A program made the translations under genes and the position numbers. This document shows, one piece after another, positions 1 through 7,946 of a stretch of 64,000 nucleotides of DNA. The stretch's first letter is position 1; the number at the start of each line of letters is the position of its first letter. The stretch is from the NCBI GenBank assembly GCA_017527205.1, contig JAFXQK010000004.1, positions 1-64,000 on the forward strand. The letters are read 5' to 3'. The stretch comes from Lachnospiraceae bacterium. GTDB taxonomy: Bacteria > Bacillota > Clostridia > Lachnospirales > Lachnospiraceae. Under the pieces are notes generated by a model, which worked only from the letters and a program-made list of their open reading frames with translations, did not search any database and was not told the DNA's origin.

Positions 1-153
1 GGCACGCTTCTCGATGGCCTCCCGAATACAGGGCGCCGTCTCGAAATCCATGTCCGCAACCCACATGGGAAGCTCATGTTCCGCCACGTCCCACTTATAC
101 GAGTCCGTTCCCCGCCGATCTACCTTTTTATCAAAATCAAACCCTTCTGTCAT
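1..153 (-). CDS. PatB/MalY-type PLP-dependent C-S lyase (N-terminal part)
   Basis: Only the first 51 codons lie in the window; the gene continues past position 1. The visible segment contains DRRGTDSYKWD and LPMWVADMDF, the hallmark N-terminus of the MalY/PatB class of fold-type I PLP enzymes (cystathionine beta-lyase / aminotransferase-like). The family makes sulfide, pyruvate and ammonia from cystathionine or cysteine. The start ATG at 153-151 follows a GGGGGAC ribosome binding site. It lies about 95 bp downstream of the DUF3737 gene on the same strand, so the two are probably co-transcribed. The catalytic lysine is outside the window, so the specific substrate cannot be judged. Confidence 0.85.
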   Translation of the reverse strand, partial: MTEGFDFDKKVDRRGTDSYKWDVAEHELPMWVADMDFETAPCIREAIEKRA

Positions 154-247
154 TCTATGTCCCCCAACCGTTTCTGCGCCTATTCGCTTGTCTAAAGTCA
201 ACCGCTCTTCGTCTGAATGGATTTCTCACGAGTGCATTTTCAAAGAT

Positions 248-1105
248 TTACTCCTGCATGTCCCGGCAGGTGATCCGCGTCTTTGCAGGATCGATCTTGT
301 CCTTCTCCAAAATGAGTTCCCCGATCGAATCTGCCGTGATCGTACCAGCGGTCGGATTGAGTACGCTGTCAATCTTGCTGACAATGTCTGCCTCGACGGT
401 GGAATATTCAAATGCAAGTGTTGTATTCAAAAGCTTGCAATTCTTCATCACGAGATTGTCAATGTAGCACATGCCCTGCAGACTCTCGATGGTGCAGTTG
501 ATCAGCGTCAGATTCTTGGCATTCCAGCCCAGATACTCCCCCGAGATAAAGGAATCATACACCGTCACGTTCTCGCTGTTCCAGAAGGAATCCTTGGAAA
601 GCAGGCGGCTGTTACGGATCTCGACGTTCTTTGCCCCATCAAAGGAATAATTGCCATACAGCGTAAAATCATTCACCTTGATATTGCTCGAATTCATGGC
701 AAAGTAATTGCCCTTCGCCGTAACGTGCGTAAGCTCCACGTCCTCGCAGCTCCAAAGAGTCTCCTCCGCATTGGAGAAGGACACGTTGCGAAGAGTGACG
801 CCCTTACACCTTCTAAAATTCTTCGGCGCATCGATGGGCGTATTCTCCAGCGTCACGTTGTCCGTATACCAGACGCCGGCCCTTGCCATGTCAAACCAAA
901 CACAATTCTTCGCCGTAACGTTCTTACAATACCAAAGGGGATACTTCCACTTGAACATGCTACCCTCAAGCTCAATGTCGCGGCTCTCCTTCAAGGGCGA
1001 TTCCCCGTCTGCAAAGGTGCAATCCACAATATGTAAATCCTTGCTCATAAAGAGCGCTCTCTCCCCAGTCAATAACTGCTGCTTGATGATCTTTTTCTCT
1101 TCCAT
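248..1105 (-). CDS. DUF3737 family protein (right-handed beta-helix-like)
   Basis: 285 aa with a regular run of short repeats of the form NVxxxNxxF or VELTHVTAKGN, each about 20 residues, which is typical of a parallel beta-helix or pentapeptide-like solenoid. I recognise the whole as the DUF3737 family, a cytoplasmic protein of unknown function common in gut Firmicutes. No signal peptide or membrane segment is visible. The start is supported by AGAGGAAA about 6 nt upstream of ATG. It sits between the MATE exporter and the PatB-like lyase on the same strand. Function unknown. Confidence 0.85.
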   Translation of the reverse strand: MEEKKIIKQQLLTGERALFMSKDLHIVDCTFADGESPLKESRDIELEGSMFKWKYPLWYCKNVTAKNCVWFDMARAGVWYTDNVTLENTPIDAPKNFRRCKGVTLRNVSFSNAEETLWSCEDVELTHVTAKGNYFAMNSSNIKVNDFTLYGNYSFDGAKNVEIRNSRLLSKDSFWNSENVTVYDSFISGEYLGWNAKNLTLINCTIESLQGMCYIDNLVMKNCKLLNTTLAFEYSTVEADIVSKIDSVLNPTAGTITADSIGELILEKDKIDPAKTRITCRDMQE

Positions 1106-1250
1106 GTTTTTCCTCTTTCTTTTGTCTTGCTTCTATTGCCCGCCCTCGTCTACGTGTTCCTGTCTTTTCTGAACCATCCTTCATAAAACTATTTGGTTCG
1201 TTCTTCTTTCCTAAATTCATCGTTCGAAAACGACATTGCTCTCCATTCGC

Positions 1251-2648
1251 TCATTCCTTTGCCTGCTCCTGCGCAACGATATTATGCAGCCAAACGCCCT
1301 TCTTGACCAACACAAATCCGATCCCGCACTTAATCAGATCAATCAGCTGTACGCAAAGGTACAGCGTCAAAATCGGTAATGTCGTATATCTGCTAAGAAC
1401 AAACGCCAAAGGCGTACTGACTACCCAAAGAAATACGCTGTCAAAGCAGAACGTGATCAGCGTCTTTCCGCCGGAGCGAAGCGTAAAGTAGGACGCATGC
1501 ATGAATGCGTAAATCGGCATGCACGCTGCTCCCACGCGGATAAATCCCGTTGCCAGCGCCCGCACCTGCTCCGTCGTGTTGTAAAAGAGCGGGAACAGCG
1601 GTGCCAACAGCATCAGAATCGCCCCGATTCCAAAACAGGAGAATACGGAAAAGGCGATCAGCTTGGCATCCGTATCCTTTGCTTCCTCCATCTTGCCCGC
1701 GCCAAGAAGCTGCCCGACCATGATCGAAATGGCACTTCCCATGGCAATAAACACAATGTTAAACAGATTCGTAATGGTAGATGCGATATTCAGTCCCGCT
1801 ATGGCATCCAGTCCGCGCAGGGAGTAGCATTGGTTGAGCACGGCCATGCCCGCTGCCCAAAGAATCTCATTTGCCATCAGCGGCAATCCCTTTACGGCAA
1901 TTTTGCCAATCAGAGCCTTTGGAATGACATAGCTTCCGTAAAGCCCCTTCGCGAAGGGAACGCGTCTCGTATGCAAATGCGTCCATACGACCACGACCAA
2001 AAGCTGTATGTAACGGGAAATCACCGTTGCGATCGCCGCACCGGTAACACCAAGCACCGGAAAACCAAACTTACCAAAAATCAACAGATAGTTAAATCCT
2101 AAATTCACAAAGACAGCAATGATGCCGGCAAGCATGGGAAGCCTTGTCTCACCACATTCCCTCAACGTACTTGCATATGCCTCCTCTATGCCAAAGGGCA
2201 TGAGTCCGATCAGCATCACTGCAAGATATTCCCGTCCGTACCGCAGCGCCGCATCCAGGGACTGCGTCGTTCCGCCTTCATCATGTAAATACAGTAAGAT
2301 CAACTGATCGCCATACCGGAGAAATGCCACAATGCCCAGCACCACAAGAACGACGGATACATACAGCTTAAAGCGCATCGCATGGCGCACGCCTTCGTGA
2401 TCGCCCTTTCCATAAAACTGAGCACTGAAAATTCCCGCTGCGGAAAGCGCTCCAAAAATCCCTAAGTAAAAGACAAACATGAGCTGGTTGACAATGGCGA
2501 TCCCGCTCATCTGCTCCGTGCCAACCTGCCCAATCATGATGTTGTCAAGGAGACTTACAAAATTAGAAATACCGTTCTGAATCATGATGGGCACAGCCAC
2601 CTTCAGAACGTTTGCGTAAAACTTTTTATCACCGATCAAATGCTTCAT
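1251..2648 (-). CDS. MATE family efflux transporter
   Basis: 465 aa with about 12 hydrophobic segments and the MATE opening pattern AVPIMIQNGISNFVSLLDNIMIG, with an internal half-repeat (GLPLMANEILWAAGMAVLNQ) as expected from the two-lobed MATE fold. Members extrude cationic drugs or metabolites using a Na+ or H+ gradient across the cytoplasmic membrane. Length matches the family. The ribosome binding site is weak (GGGAAG, spacing long). The gene precedes DUF3737 on the same strand with about 145 bp between. The transported substrate cannot be read from the sequence. Confidence 0.92.
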   Translation of the reverse strand: MKHLIGDKKFYANVLKVAVPIMIQNGISNFVSLLDNIMIGQVGTEQMSGIAIVNQLMFVFYLGIFGALSAAGIFSAQFYGKGDHEGVRHAMRFKLYVSVVLVVLGIVAFLRYGDQLILLYLHDEGGTTQSLDAALRYGREYLAVMLIGLMPFGIEEAYASTLRECGETRLPMLAGIIAVFVNLGFNYLLIFGKFGFPVLGVTGAAIATVISRYIQLLVVVVWTHLHTRRVPFAKGLYGSYVIPKALIGKIAVKGLPLMANEILWAAGMAVLNQCYSLRGLDAIAGLNIASTITNLFNIVFIAMGSAISIMVGQLLGAGKMEEAKDTDAKLIAFSVFSCFGIGAILMLLAPLFPLFYNTTEQVRALATGFIRVGAACMPIYAFMHASYFTLRSGGKTLITFCFDSVFLWVVSTPLAFVLSRYTTLPILTLYLCVQLIDLIKCGIGFVLVKKGVWLHNIVAQEQAKE

Positions 2649-2722
2649 AATACATACTTCCCAAGGAAGCTCTCATTCCACCTTTTCAAATTAGATTGTT
2701 TCATCTCATATTTCTTACAATA

Positions 2723-3427
2723 TTATTCTACACCACGGAGTTCCACTCTGGCAATGTACTTTCTTGCCCTCTCAGCCATGTTTTCTAGTTCTGTCCGCTC
2801 AAAACTGCCCATATTTTGCGTTGGATCTAGCACGTTTTCACTTTCCCGATAGTTCTGTAAAAATAGTGCCCTTGCACCGGCAAGCCACTTGCCGATCTCC
2901 TCAAACTCCTCCGGGTCATGCAGTCCTTTGACCGCCGTGGTGCGAAATTCATACGGTATTTTATCCTGCCCCATAAGCAGGGACACGCTTCTTTCCAGCC
3001 TGGAAACGTCTAGATGCGGCACGCCTACGGTCATCGCATACTTTTCCCTGGAAGCCTTTACGTCCATGGCGACATAATCCAAAAGTCCTTCCTCCAAAAG
3101 ACTTTGCAGTATCTCCGGCTGATATCCGTTCGTGTCGAGCTTCACCAGATATCCGAGCTCCTTGATCTCTCGAAGAAACCGTGCAAGATCGGGCTGCAGG
3201 GTCGGCTCGCCTCCCGTTACGCAGACCCCTTCCAGAATCCCCTTGCGCTTTCTTAAAAAGGCCATGACCTCTTCCTCAAAAACCTTCGGGAACGCCGCAG
3301 GATCTACTACCAGCTCACTGTTCTGGCAATAAGGACAACGAAAATTACAGCCGCCCGTAAAAATCGTACAGGCAACATGCCCCGGAAAATCCAACAAGGT
3401 TGTCTTTTGTAACCCACATAGTAACAT
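2723..3427 (-). CDS. nrdG: Anaerobic ribonucleotide reductase-activating-type radical SAM protein
   Basis: 234 aa. The radical SAM cluster motif CxxxCxxC is at Cys27, Cys31 and Cys34 (TGGCNFRCPYCQN), preceded by LLDFPGHVACTIF, the signature of the NrdG2 type (TIGR02495-like) of glycyl-radical activases. Such enzymes use a 4Fe-4S cluster and SAM to install a glycyl radical, classically on class III ribonucleotide reductase. No nrdD is in the window, so the partner must be elsewhere and could be another glycyl radical enzyme. RBS AAGGATG lies about 6 nt before ATG. Possible co-transcription with the MATE gene 75 bp downstream. Confidence 0.85.
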   Translation of the reverse strand: MLLCGLQKTTLLDFPGHVACTIFTGGCNFRCPYCQNSELVVDPAAFPKVFEEEVMAFLRKRKGILEGVCVTGGEPTLQPDLARFLREIKELGYLVKLDTNGYQPEILQSLLEEGLLDYVAMDVKASREKYAMTVGVPHLDVSRLERSVSLLMGQDKIPYEFRTTAVKGLHDPEEFEEIGKWLAGARALFLQNYRESENVLDPTQNMGSFERTELENMAERARKYIARVELRGVE

Positions 3428-3580
3428 GCTTCATCCTTCTTTCCATCAGCCACTATTGACGTGGTTCTATCTCACAGAATACCACAAAAACTACATTCTT
3501 TCCACCCCACGTGACATTTTCCGCGCAGTCAAATTGGCGTAGCCCTCATTTTCTTACTTTCAGAAGCCATGTGAGTATGG

Positions 3581-3586
3581 TATAAT
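3581..3586 (+). promoter_or_regulatory. Extended -10 promoter element
   Basis: TGGTATAAT, an extended -10 box, lies upstream of tadA on the + strand with no clear -35. The transcript would run first through the 3602-3638 hairpin, so its output toward tadA may be attenuated. Assignment to tadA is an inference. Confidence 0.35.
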
Positions 3587-3601
3587 ATAAAACATGCAGT
3601 A

Positions 3602-3638
3602 GAAAAACAAGCGGCTGCGAAGCAGACATTTGTTTTTC
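3602..3638. terminator. Bidirectional hairpin terminator
   Basis: GAAAAACAA and TTGTTTTTC form a 9-bp A/T stem around an inner CTGC-GAA-GCAG hairpin. Read on the minus strand it ends in TTGTTTTTCT and lies 18 bp after the stop of the small membrane protein gene. Confidence 0.65.
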
Positions 3639-3655
3639 ATCATTATGCGCTTCCC

Positions 3656-3781
3656 TTATAGCTCTGCCCACTTGCGTCGTATTCTCGTCCATACGGAGGA
3701 AACAGCCTCCATCAGCGAGATCGCAACGAGAATGACAAACCCCAGAATTCTGACCCACGTACGATTTTTATTTTGTTCCAT
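3656..3781 (-). CDS. Small single-pass membrane protein (41 aa)
   Basis: A 41-codon ORF with a strong ribosome binding site (AAGGAGG, 8 nt before ATG at 3781) and its own downstream terminator. Residues 1-9 are polar (MEQNKNRTW), residues 10-25 form a hydrophobic helix (VRILGFVILVAISLM), and the C-terminus is basic (RIRRKWAEL), so one membrane segment with a positive inside tail is likely. A longer in-frame extension upstream has no ribosome binding site and overlaps tadA, so it is not used. No family recognised; divergent from tadA. Confidence 0.6.
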   Translation of the reverse strand: MEQNKNRTWVRILGFVILVAISLMEAVSSVWTRIRRKWAEL

Positions 3782-3875
3782 AAAGATTGCCTCCTTTTTC
3801 TGGCCGTCTTTTGCCCCATACAGGCAGCAGGTTTGACTGCCCTTACTCTCATTGTTACCCCGAAAGGAGTTTTTT

Positions 3876-4400
3876 ATGACTGGTATTCCTTCCATACAGG
3901 AAAAATATATGAAAGAAGCCCTAAAGCAGGCAAAAAAAGCAGCAGCCCTGGGCGAGGTACCCATTGGCTGCGTCATTGTTTACGATGGCAAAATCATCGG
4001 GCGCGGCTATAACCGCCGCAACACTGACAAGAATACGCTCTGTCATGCGGAGATCACGGCCATCCGCAAGGCAAGCAAGGTCATTGGCGACTGGAGGCTG
4101 GAGGGATGCACCCTCTATGTCACGCTGGAGCCATGCCAAATGTGCGCCGGAGCCATCGTTCAGGCGCGGATTCCCGAGGTCGTCATGGGCTGCATGAATC
4201 CCAAGGCTGGCTGCGCAGGCTCCATTTTAAACCTTCTAGAAATGCCGCAGTTCAACCATCAATGCATCGTCTACCGCGGCATCCTTGAGGAAGAATGCAG
4301 TCAGGTACTGAAAGACTTTTTCGTGGACCTTCGCAAACGCAACAAGACTGAGAAGGAACAGGCAAGGGTAGTCCCCAATCCCGAATGTGCTGAAGGTTAA
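3876..4400 (+). CDS. tadA: tRNA adenosine(34) deaminase TadA
   Basis: 174 aa. Zinc deaminase motifs are His57-Ala-Glu59 (CHAEI) and the PCxxC pair Cys87 and Cys90 (LEPCQMCAGA). The enzyme converts A34 to inosine in tRNA-Arg(ACG), allowing wobble decoding. The start chosen is ATG 3876, 6 nt after AAAGGAG; an upstream in-frame ATG at 3852 has no such site. The C-terminal tail (KRNKTEKEQARVV...) is a little longer than in E. coli. In many Firmicutes tadA lies close to the SRP RNA gene, which is found 2.1 kb downstream here. Confidence 0.95.
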   Translation: MTGIPSIQEKYMKEALKQAKKAAALGEVPIGCVIVYDGKIIGRGYNRRNTDKNTLCHAEITAIRKASKVIGDWRLEGCTLYVTLEPCQMCAGAIVQARIPEVVMGCMNPKAGCAGSILNLLEMPQFNHQCIVYRGILEEECSQVLKDFFVDLRKRNKTEKEQARVVPNPECAEG

Positions 4401-4621
4401 CTATACTATGGAAACTGTTTTCTTTTCAGAATTATTTCCCTTCATCCAACATCAACTGAAGTCGTTTTTCCCTTTGTCCGGAAGGTAATTTTCCCCTTGG
4501 CTTCCGGGATTTTCACAAGCGAATTCAGGTACATTTTTTGCTGGATTCTCCGCCCTTTCCCGTGTCGATTTTCGAGTCGGAATTCTTTTTAGTCGGAAAT
4601 CCTCAGGAAGTTAAGGAAAAA

Positions 4622-4849
4622 ATGGCTTCAAGTAACAATTTCTTTAGCGGAATTACAGACATGCTCATACTTTACTTTCTGAGACAAAAGGACTGCTACG
4701 GTTATGAAATGACCAAGGCTGTTTCGGAGCTTTCAGAAGGGCTACTCACCATTTCCATAAATACGATCTATACGTCTATTTACAAAATGGAAAACTACCA
4801 TCTATTGCTCTCCTACGGGAGTCATCTCATAAACTTGCATAAAGAATAA
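4622..4849 (+). pseudogene. Truncated PadR-family transcriptional regulator
   Basis: The first ~55 residues (FFSGITDMLILYFLRQKDCYGYEMTKAVSE ... ISINTIYTSIYKMEN, split here at the middle) match the winged-helix N-terminus of PadR regulators, which recognise DNA as dimers. After KMEN the frame runs straight into a short tail (YHLLLSYGSHLINLHKE) and stops, so the wing and the dimerising C-terminal helix of a normal ~105-aa PadR are missing. ATG 4622 has AAGGAA upstream. The best reading is a remnant with an internal deletion; a short functional protein is possible but less likely. No adjacent target gene is evident. Confidence 0.65.
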
Positions 4850-4899
4850 AGCATAACAAAAGTAAAAGGTAACGGCTGCATATACGCCGTGGCCTTTTT

Positions 4900-5352
4900 T
4901 CAGATGGCTAAATAGCTTTCTACTACTTGCACGATCTTCCGCAACCCCTGTTCGTCCTCTGCCGTAAAGCGTCCCCGAATCGGACTGTCGATGTCAAGCA
5001 CGCCAATGATCTCTCCATTACAGTGGATCGGAAGGACGATTTCTGAGGCCGATGCACTGTCACAGGCAATATGTCCTGGGAATGCATGCACGTCCTCTAC
5101 TCGCTGAATCCTGTCTTCCTGTACGGCCGTGCCACAAACGCCCTTTCCCACGGGAATTCGCATGCACGCCGTCTTTCCCTGAAATGGCCCTAGCACCAAT
5201 GCTCCATTTCGCAGCAAATAAAATCCTGCCCAATTCAACTCGTCCAGTGAATCATAAAGCAACGCTGAAATATTTGCATAAACCGTGATATCCCACGGTG
5301 CATCCTCCGCAAGCGCTTTCGCCTGTTCACAAAGTAATTGATAATCCGTCAT
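4900..5352 (-). CDS. msrC: Free methionine-(R)-sulfoxide reductase (GAF domain)
   Basis: 150 aa forming a single GAF domain. It carries the three conserved cysteines of the fRMsr (YebR/MsrC) family: Cys63 (KTACMRI), Cys73 (KGVCGTAV) and Cys97 (FPGHIACDS), followed by SEIVLPI and IGVLDIDSP. It reduces free Met-R-sulfoxide in the cytoplasm, relying on thioredoxin, as part of oxidative damage repair. ATG 5352 is chosen because GAGGAAAC precedes it; an upstream in-frame ATG would place that site inside the coding region. It is about 50 bp downstream of the DUF4272 gene and probably in the same transcript. Confidence 0.9.
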   Translation of the reverse strand: MTDYQLLCEQAKALAEDAPWDITVYANISALLYDSLDELNWAGFYLLRNGALVLGPFQGKTACMRIPVGKGVCGTAVQEDRIQRVEDVHAFPGHIACDSASASEIVLPIHCNGEIIGVLDIDSPIRGRFTAEDEQGLRKIVQVVESYLAI

Positions 5353-5402
5353 CTTGTTTCCTCTTTCCTCTGCTGTCAATTTGAAGAATATGTTTCCGTC
5401 CT

Positions 5403-6377
5403 TTATGCCGGAAACGTCATGTCATACCAATCCTCTTCCTCCGTTACAACCCATTCCAAGCCACGTCTGCGTTCGATCACGATTGAAGGATCCAGGTTCC
5501 CAATGGAGGCCTTCGCATTTACCTTGGCATCATTGATTGCCCAATTGTATCGGTAATAAAGGTCCAGCATGTCAAGAATGTCTTCCTTGCTCCTGAGCTT
5601 ACTTCTTTTCACGAGATCCTGTACGGACTCGCAGCTCTGAATCAGGAAAATGGCCTTTTGGCAGTCACAAACCTTGCTTGCGTCAGAGATATCCTTGACA
5701 AGACCCAGACACCAGCAGAGCGACCAAAATGCCTCATACGCCCAATCCATGTCAATCGCATCCTGCATGGAATAGGAACCATCAATGATGCGCTTTTCCT
5801 TAGAGTTCAGCTGATCCATGACACCGAATTTTTCGATCATCGGCTTGAAGTAATTCAGCCCTTCCTCATAATTGTTCTTTCCAATGTCACAGGCAATCTG
5901 AATGACAAAAAAGCAGGCAATTGCCCTTTTGCAGATCGCTTCCTTGTCCCTTAGAGTAATCCTTTCATCATCCCAGCGCGTCATCAGCATATCCGCCGTC
6001 GAAATCTTCTTTTTGCTGACAATTTTGTTATTTTTCTCGCGGCGTTTTTTCTGAAGCTTTGTCTCAGGAAGCTCCTTGCTTTTGAGACAGGGATGATACC
6101 CCTCCATATAGGTAATTGTCTGCTGGTACATTTCCTCATTGATGTTTACCATCATGAGCTTTCCCTTTTGCGCTGCGAAATAATGGTTCTTTCCAGAAAC
6201 ACAAATCTGAAAAAGCCCCTCAACCTGATTCTCCTCCGTGGTAAAGAGATACCCAAGGCTTACGCTAAGGCCTTTCAAATCCTCCTGCGTCATCAGGTTG
6301 TTTTGCATGAGTACGCCAATGGCTGCATTCACCAGAGATTCCTTCAATTCACGATTATATGCCTGATTTACTTCCAT
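5403..6377 (-). CDS. DUF4272 domain-containing protein
   Basis: 324 aa, soluble. The C-terminal two thirds hold the DUF4272 features: ITLRDKEAICKRAIACF, then DWAYEAFWSLCWCLG, and near the end DILDMLDLYYRYNWAINDAK followed by IERRRGLEWVV. The N-terminal ~110 residues are a separate alpha/beta region (FTTEENQVEGLFQICVSGKN). Function of the family is unknown. Start at ATG 6377 is supported by GGAGG 8-9 nt upstream. Upstream gene of the fRMsr gene on the same strand. Confidence 0.8.
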   Translation of the reverse strand: MEVNQAYNRELKESLVNAAIGVLMQNNLMTQEDLKGLSVSLGYLFTTEENQVEGLFQICVSGKNHYFAAQKGKLMMVNINEEMYQQTITYMEGYHPCLKSKELPETKLQKKRREKNNKIVSKKKISTADMLMTRWDDERITLRDKEAICKRAIACFFVIQIACDIGKNNYEEGLNYFKPMIEKFGVMDQLNSKEKRIIDGSYSMQDAIDMDWAYEAFWSLCWCLGLVKDISDASKVCDCQKAIFLIQSCESVQDLVKRSKLRSKEDILDMLDLYYRYNWAINDAKVNAKASIGNLDPSIVIERRRGLEWVVTEEEDWYDMTFPA

Positions 6378-6507
6378 CCCATTTTCCTCCGTAGATTTTC
6401 TCACAAGGCATGTAAGACTCCATTCCCATTATAGAGGCAAATGCCAAAAAAGGCAATAAAAGAAGCTTCCGAAGGGGATCAACCAAACAATTCAAACCCT
6501 CTAACCC

Positions 6508-6536
6508 TTGACAAATCCATGAAAAACAGATACACT
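6508..6536 (+). promoter_or_regulatory. SRP RNA promoter (sigma-A type)
   Basis: TTGACA (6508-6513), 17-nt spacer, TACACT (6531-6536). The SRP RNA 5' end at about 6543 is 6 nt downstream, exactly where transcription should start. Confidence 0.85.
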
Positions 6537-6542
6537 ATAAAA

Positions 6543-6702
6543 GCCGTGCATTGTCGGGTTTGCCTGCAATGGTGAAATTCGGTCTTGCGCAATGGAAATC
6601 TGCGAACCGTGTCAGGTTGGGAACAAAGCAGCACTAAGCGGAATTTTCCATGTGCCGTAAGGTTACCGGGTGGAGTTGCAGTGCGGCCAGGCCGTGCACG
6701 GT
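6543..6702 (+). ncRNA. ffs: Signal recognition particle RNA (4.5S/scRNA)
   Basis: The S-domain apical stem is recognisable: GUGUCAGGUUG, a GGAA tetraloop, then CAAAGCAGCAC, followed by ACUAAGCGGAA and AUGUGCCGUAAGGUUACCGGG, closely following the order in B. subtilis scRNA. The stem below the tetraloop is UUG/CAA where B. subtilis has UCC/GGA, a compensatory change. The ends pair (GCCGUGCA with UGCACGGU), fixing a length of about 160 nt, between the 4.5S (~114) and scRNA (~270) sizes. A T-run follows at 6702-6710. It binds Ffh and FtsY for co-translational membrane targeting. Confidence 0.9.
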
Positions 6703-6720
6703 TTGTTTTTCCAGCTTGGC

Positions 6721-6781
6721 CATCAATGCCATAATACACAAAAAGGCTGCTTGCAGACTTTTTTGTGTTATGACATTGATG
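6721..6781. repeat. Long inverted repeat downstream of SRP RNA
   Basis: CATCAATG...CATAA...ACACAAAAA pairs with TTTTTTGTGT...TTATG...CATTGATG across a short loop, giving a ~28-bp stem with a few mismatches. It could be a back-up terminator for the SRP RNA, although it lacks a clean T-run after the stem. Confidence 0.6.
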
Positions 6782-6786
6782 AGATG

Positions 6787-6860
6787 AGCGCCACTTCATG
6801 AGCAAAATCGCCGCATCGCGGCGGCTTCCACGAAGTGGAAGACATTTTGCGAATGGCGCT
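6787..6860. other. Predicted three-way-junction element
   Basis: AGCGCCA (6787-6793) pairs with TGGCGCT (6854-6860) and GCAAAAT (6802-6808) with ATTTTGC (6844-6850). Between them are two perfect hairpins, CGCCGC-ATC-GCGGCG and CTTCCAC-GAA-GTGGAAG. A 13-nt direct repeat GCGCTTGCCAAGC follows (6856-6868 and 6876-6888). It ends 28 bp before the ribosome binding site of the radical SAM gene. Role unknown. Confidence 0.55.
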
Positions 6861-6915
6861 TGCCAAGCGGGATTAGCGCTTGCCAAGCATACATCACTCT
6901 TAATGAGGTACTACC

Positions 6916-7839
6916 ATGAATGCACAATTAAGCGAGGCTCTCTCCTCCTGCAATTTATGTCCCCGTCATTGCTCCGCGGACCGTATGGCCGGCGGCACGG
7001 GCTATTGCGGCCAGACGGCAGAAATCTTTGCTGCGCGGGCTGCATTGCACTTTTGGGAGGAGCCTTGCATTTCGGGTACCAACGGATCTGGCACGGTCTT
7101 TTTCTCCGGTTGTAATTTGCGTTGCATATACTGCCAAAACCGTGAAATCGCCCTTGGAAATCAAGGACAGGCCATCAGCTTAGAAAGACTCTCTCAAATC
7201 TTTTTGGAGCTTCAGGAAAAAGGTGCCAACAATATCAACCTAGTCACGCCGACGCACTACATTCCGCAAATTCGGCTTGCTCTCATCGCAGCAAAAAAGC
7301 AGGGCCTTACCCTGCCTGTTGTCTATAATACCGGAGGCTATGAGGAGGTGGAGTCTCTTCGTATGCTTGATGGCCTAATCGACATTTACCTGCCTGACCT
7401 AAAATATCGTTCCAGCGCTCCCGCCGCACGGTTTTCCAATTGTCCTGATTATTTTGAGAAGGCGTCTCTTGCTTTACAGGAAATGTATCGTCAGGTAGGT
7501 GACCCCGTGTTTGATGACTCTACGGGGCTCATGCGCCGCGGCATGATCGTGCGTCACCTCCTCCTTCCCGGTCAGGTTGGAGAATCCAAGCGCGTGCTCC
7601 GCTGGCTCCATGATACCTTTGGCGATCATGTCTTTGTCAGCGTCATGAACCAGTATACGCCTATGCCTCAGATAGCGAATGACCCTGCATTTGAAGACAT
7701 AAATCGCAGGGTGACGAACGAGGAATATGAACGGCTCCTAAGCTTTGCGGAAATGATCGGCATTGAGCGCGGCTTCCTGCAGGAAGGCGAAACCGCCAAG
7801 GAGAGCTTCATCCCGCCCTTTACAGGGGAAGGCCTATAG
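6916..7839 (+). CDS. PflX-type radical SAM protein
   Basis: 307 aa. A cysteine-rich N-terminus (Cys12, Cys15, Cys19, Cys31: CNLCPRHC...GYCG) precedes the radical SAM motif Cys66-Cys70-Cys73 (FFSGCNLRCIYCQN). This order is that of the COG1313/PflX family, distant homologues of pyruvate formate-lyase activase. The extra cysteines may bind a second cluster. The substrate of the family is not established. GAGG lies 8 nt upstream of ATG. It stands alone on the + strand between the SRP RNA region and a convergent gene. Confidence 0.85.
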   Translation: MNAQLSEALSSCNLCPRHCSADRMAGGTGYCGQTAEIFAARAALHFWEEPCISGTNGSGTVFFSGCNLRCIYCQNREIALGNQGQAISLERLSQIFLELQEKGANNINLVTPTHYIPQIRLALIAAKKQGLTLPVVYNTGGYEEVESLRMLDGLIDIYLPDLKYRSSAPAARFSNCPDYFEKASLALQEMYRQVGDPVFDDSTGLMRRGMIVRHLLLPGQVGESKRVLRWLHDTFGDHVFVSVMNQYTPMPQIANDPAFEDINRRVTNEEYERLLSFAEMIGIERGFLQEGETAKESFIPPFTGEGL

Positions 7840-7946
7840 GCTCACACGGCCACCATTTCCGGGGAAGGCCTATAGACTGTCTGGCCCCTTTCCGCGTAAG
7901 GACCATCGGCTTGATTGGTCCCTTTTACCAGCGAGAAATCACAGAA

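Noticed and set aside
14..1036. Long + strand open frame (340 codons) opposite the DUF3737 gene
   Set aside because: Antisense shadow: no RBS, no family features, and the minus strand frame has clear DUF3737 repeats and a good RBS.
3656..3976. Longer 106-codon version of the small membrane protein
   Set aside because: The upstream part overlaps tadA antisense and has no RBS; the internal ATG at 3781 has a consensus RBS.
6479..6886. Minus-strand open frame over the SRP RNA
   Set aside because: It is antisense to the SRP RNA and the hairpin region and has no recognisable protein features.
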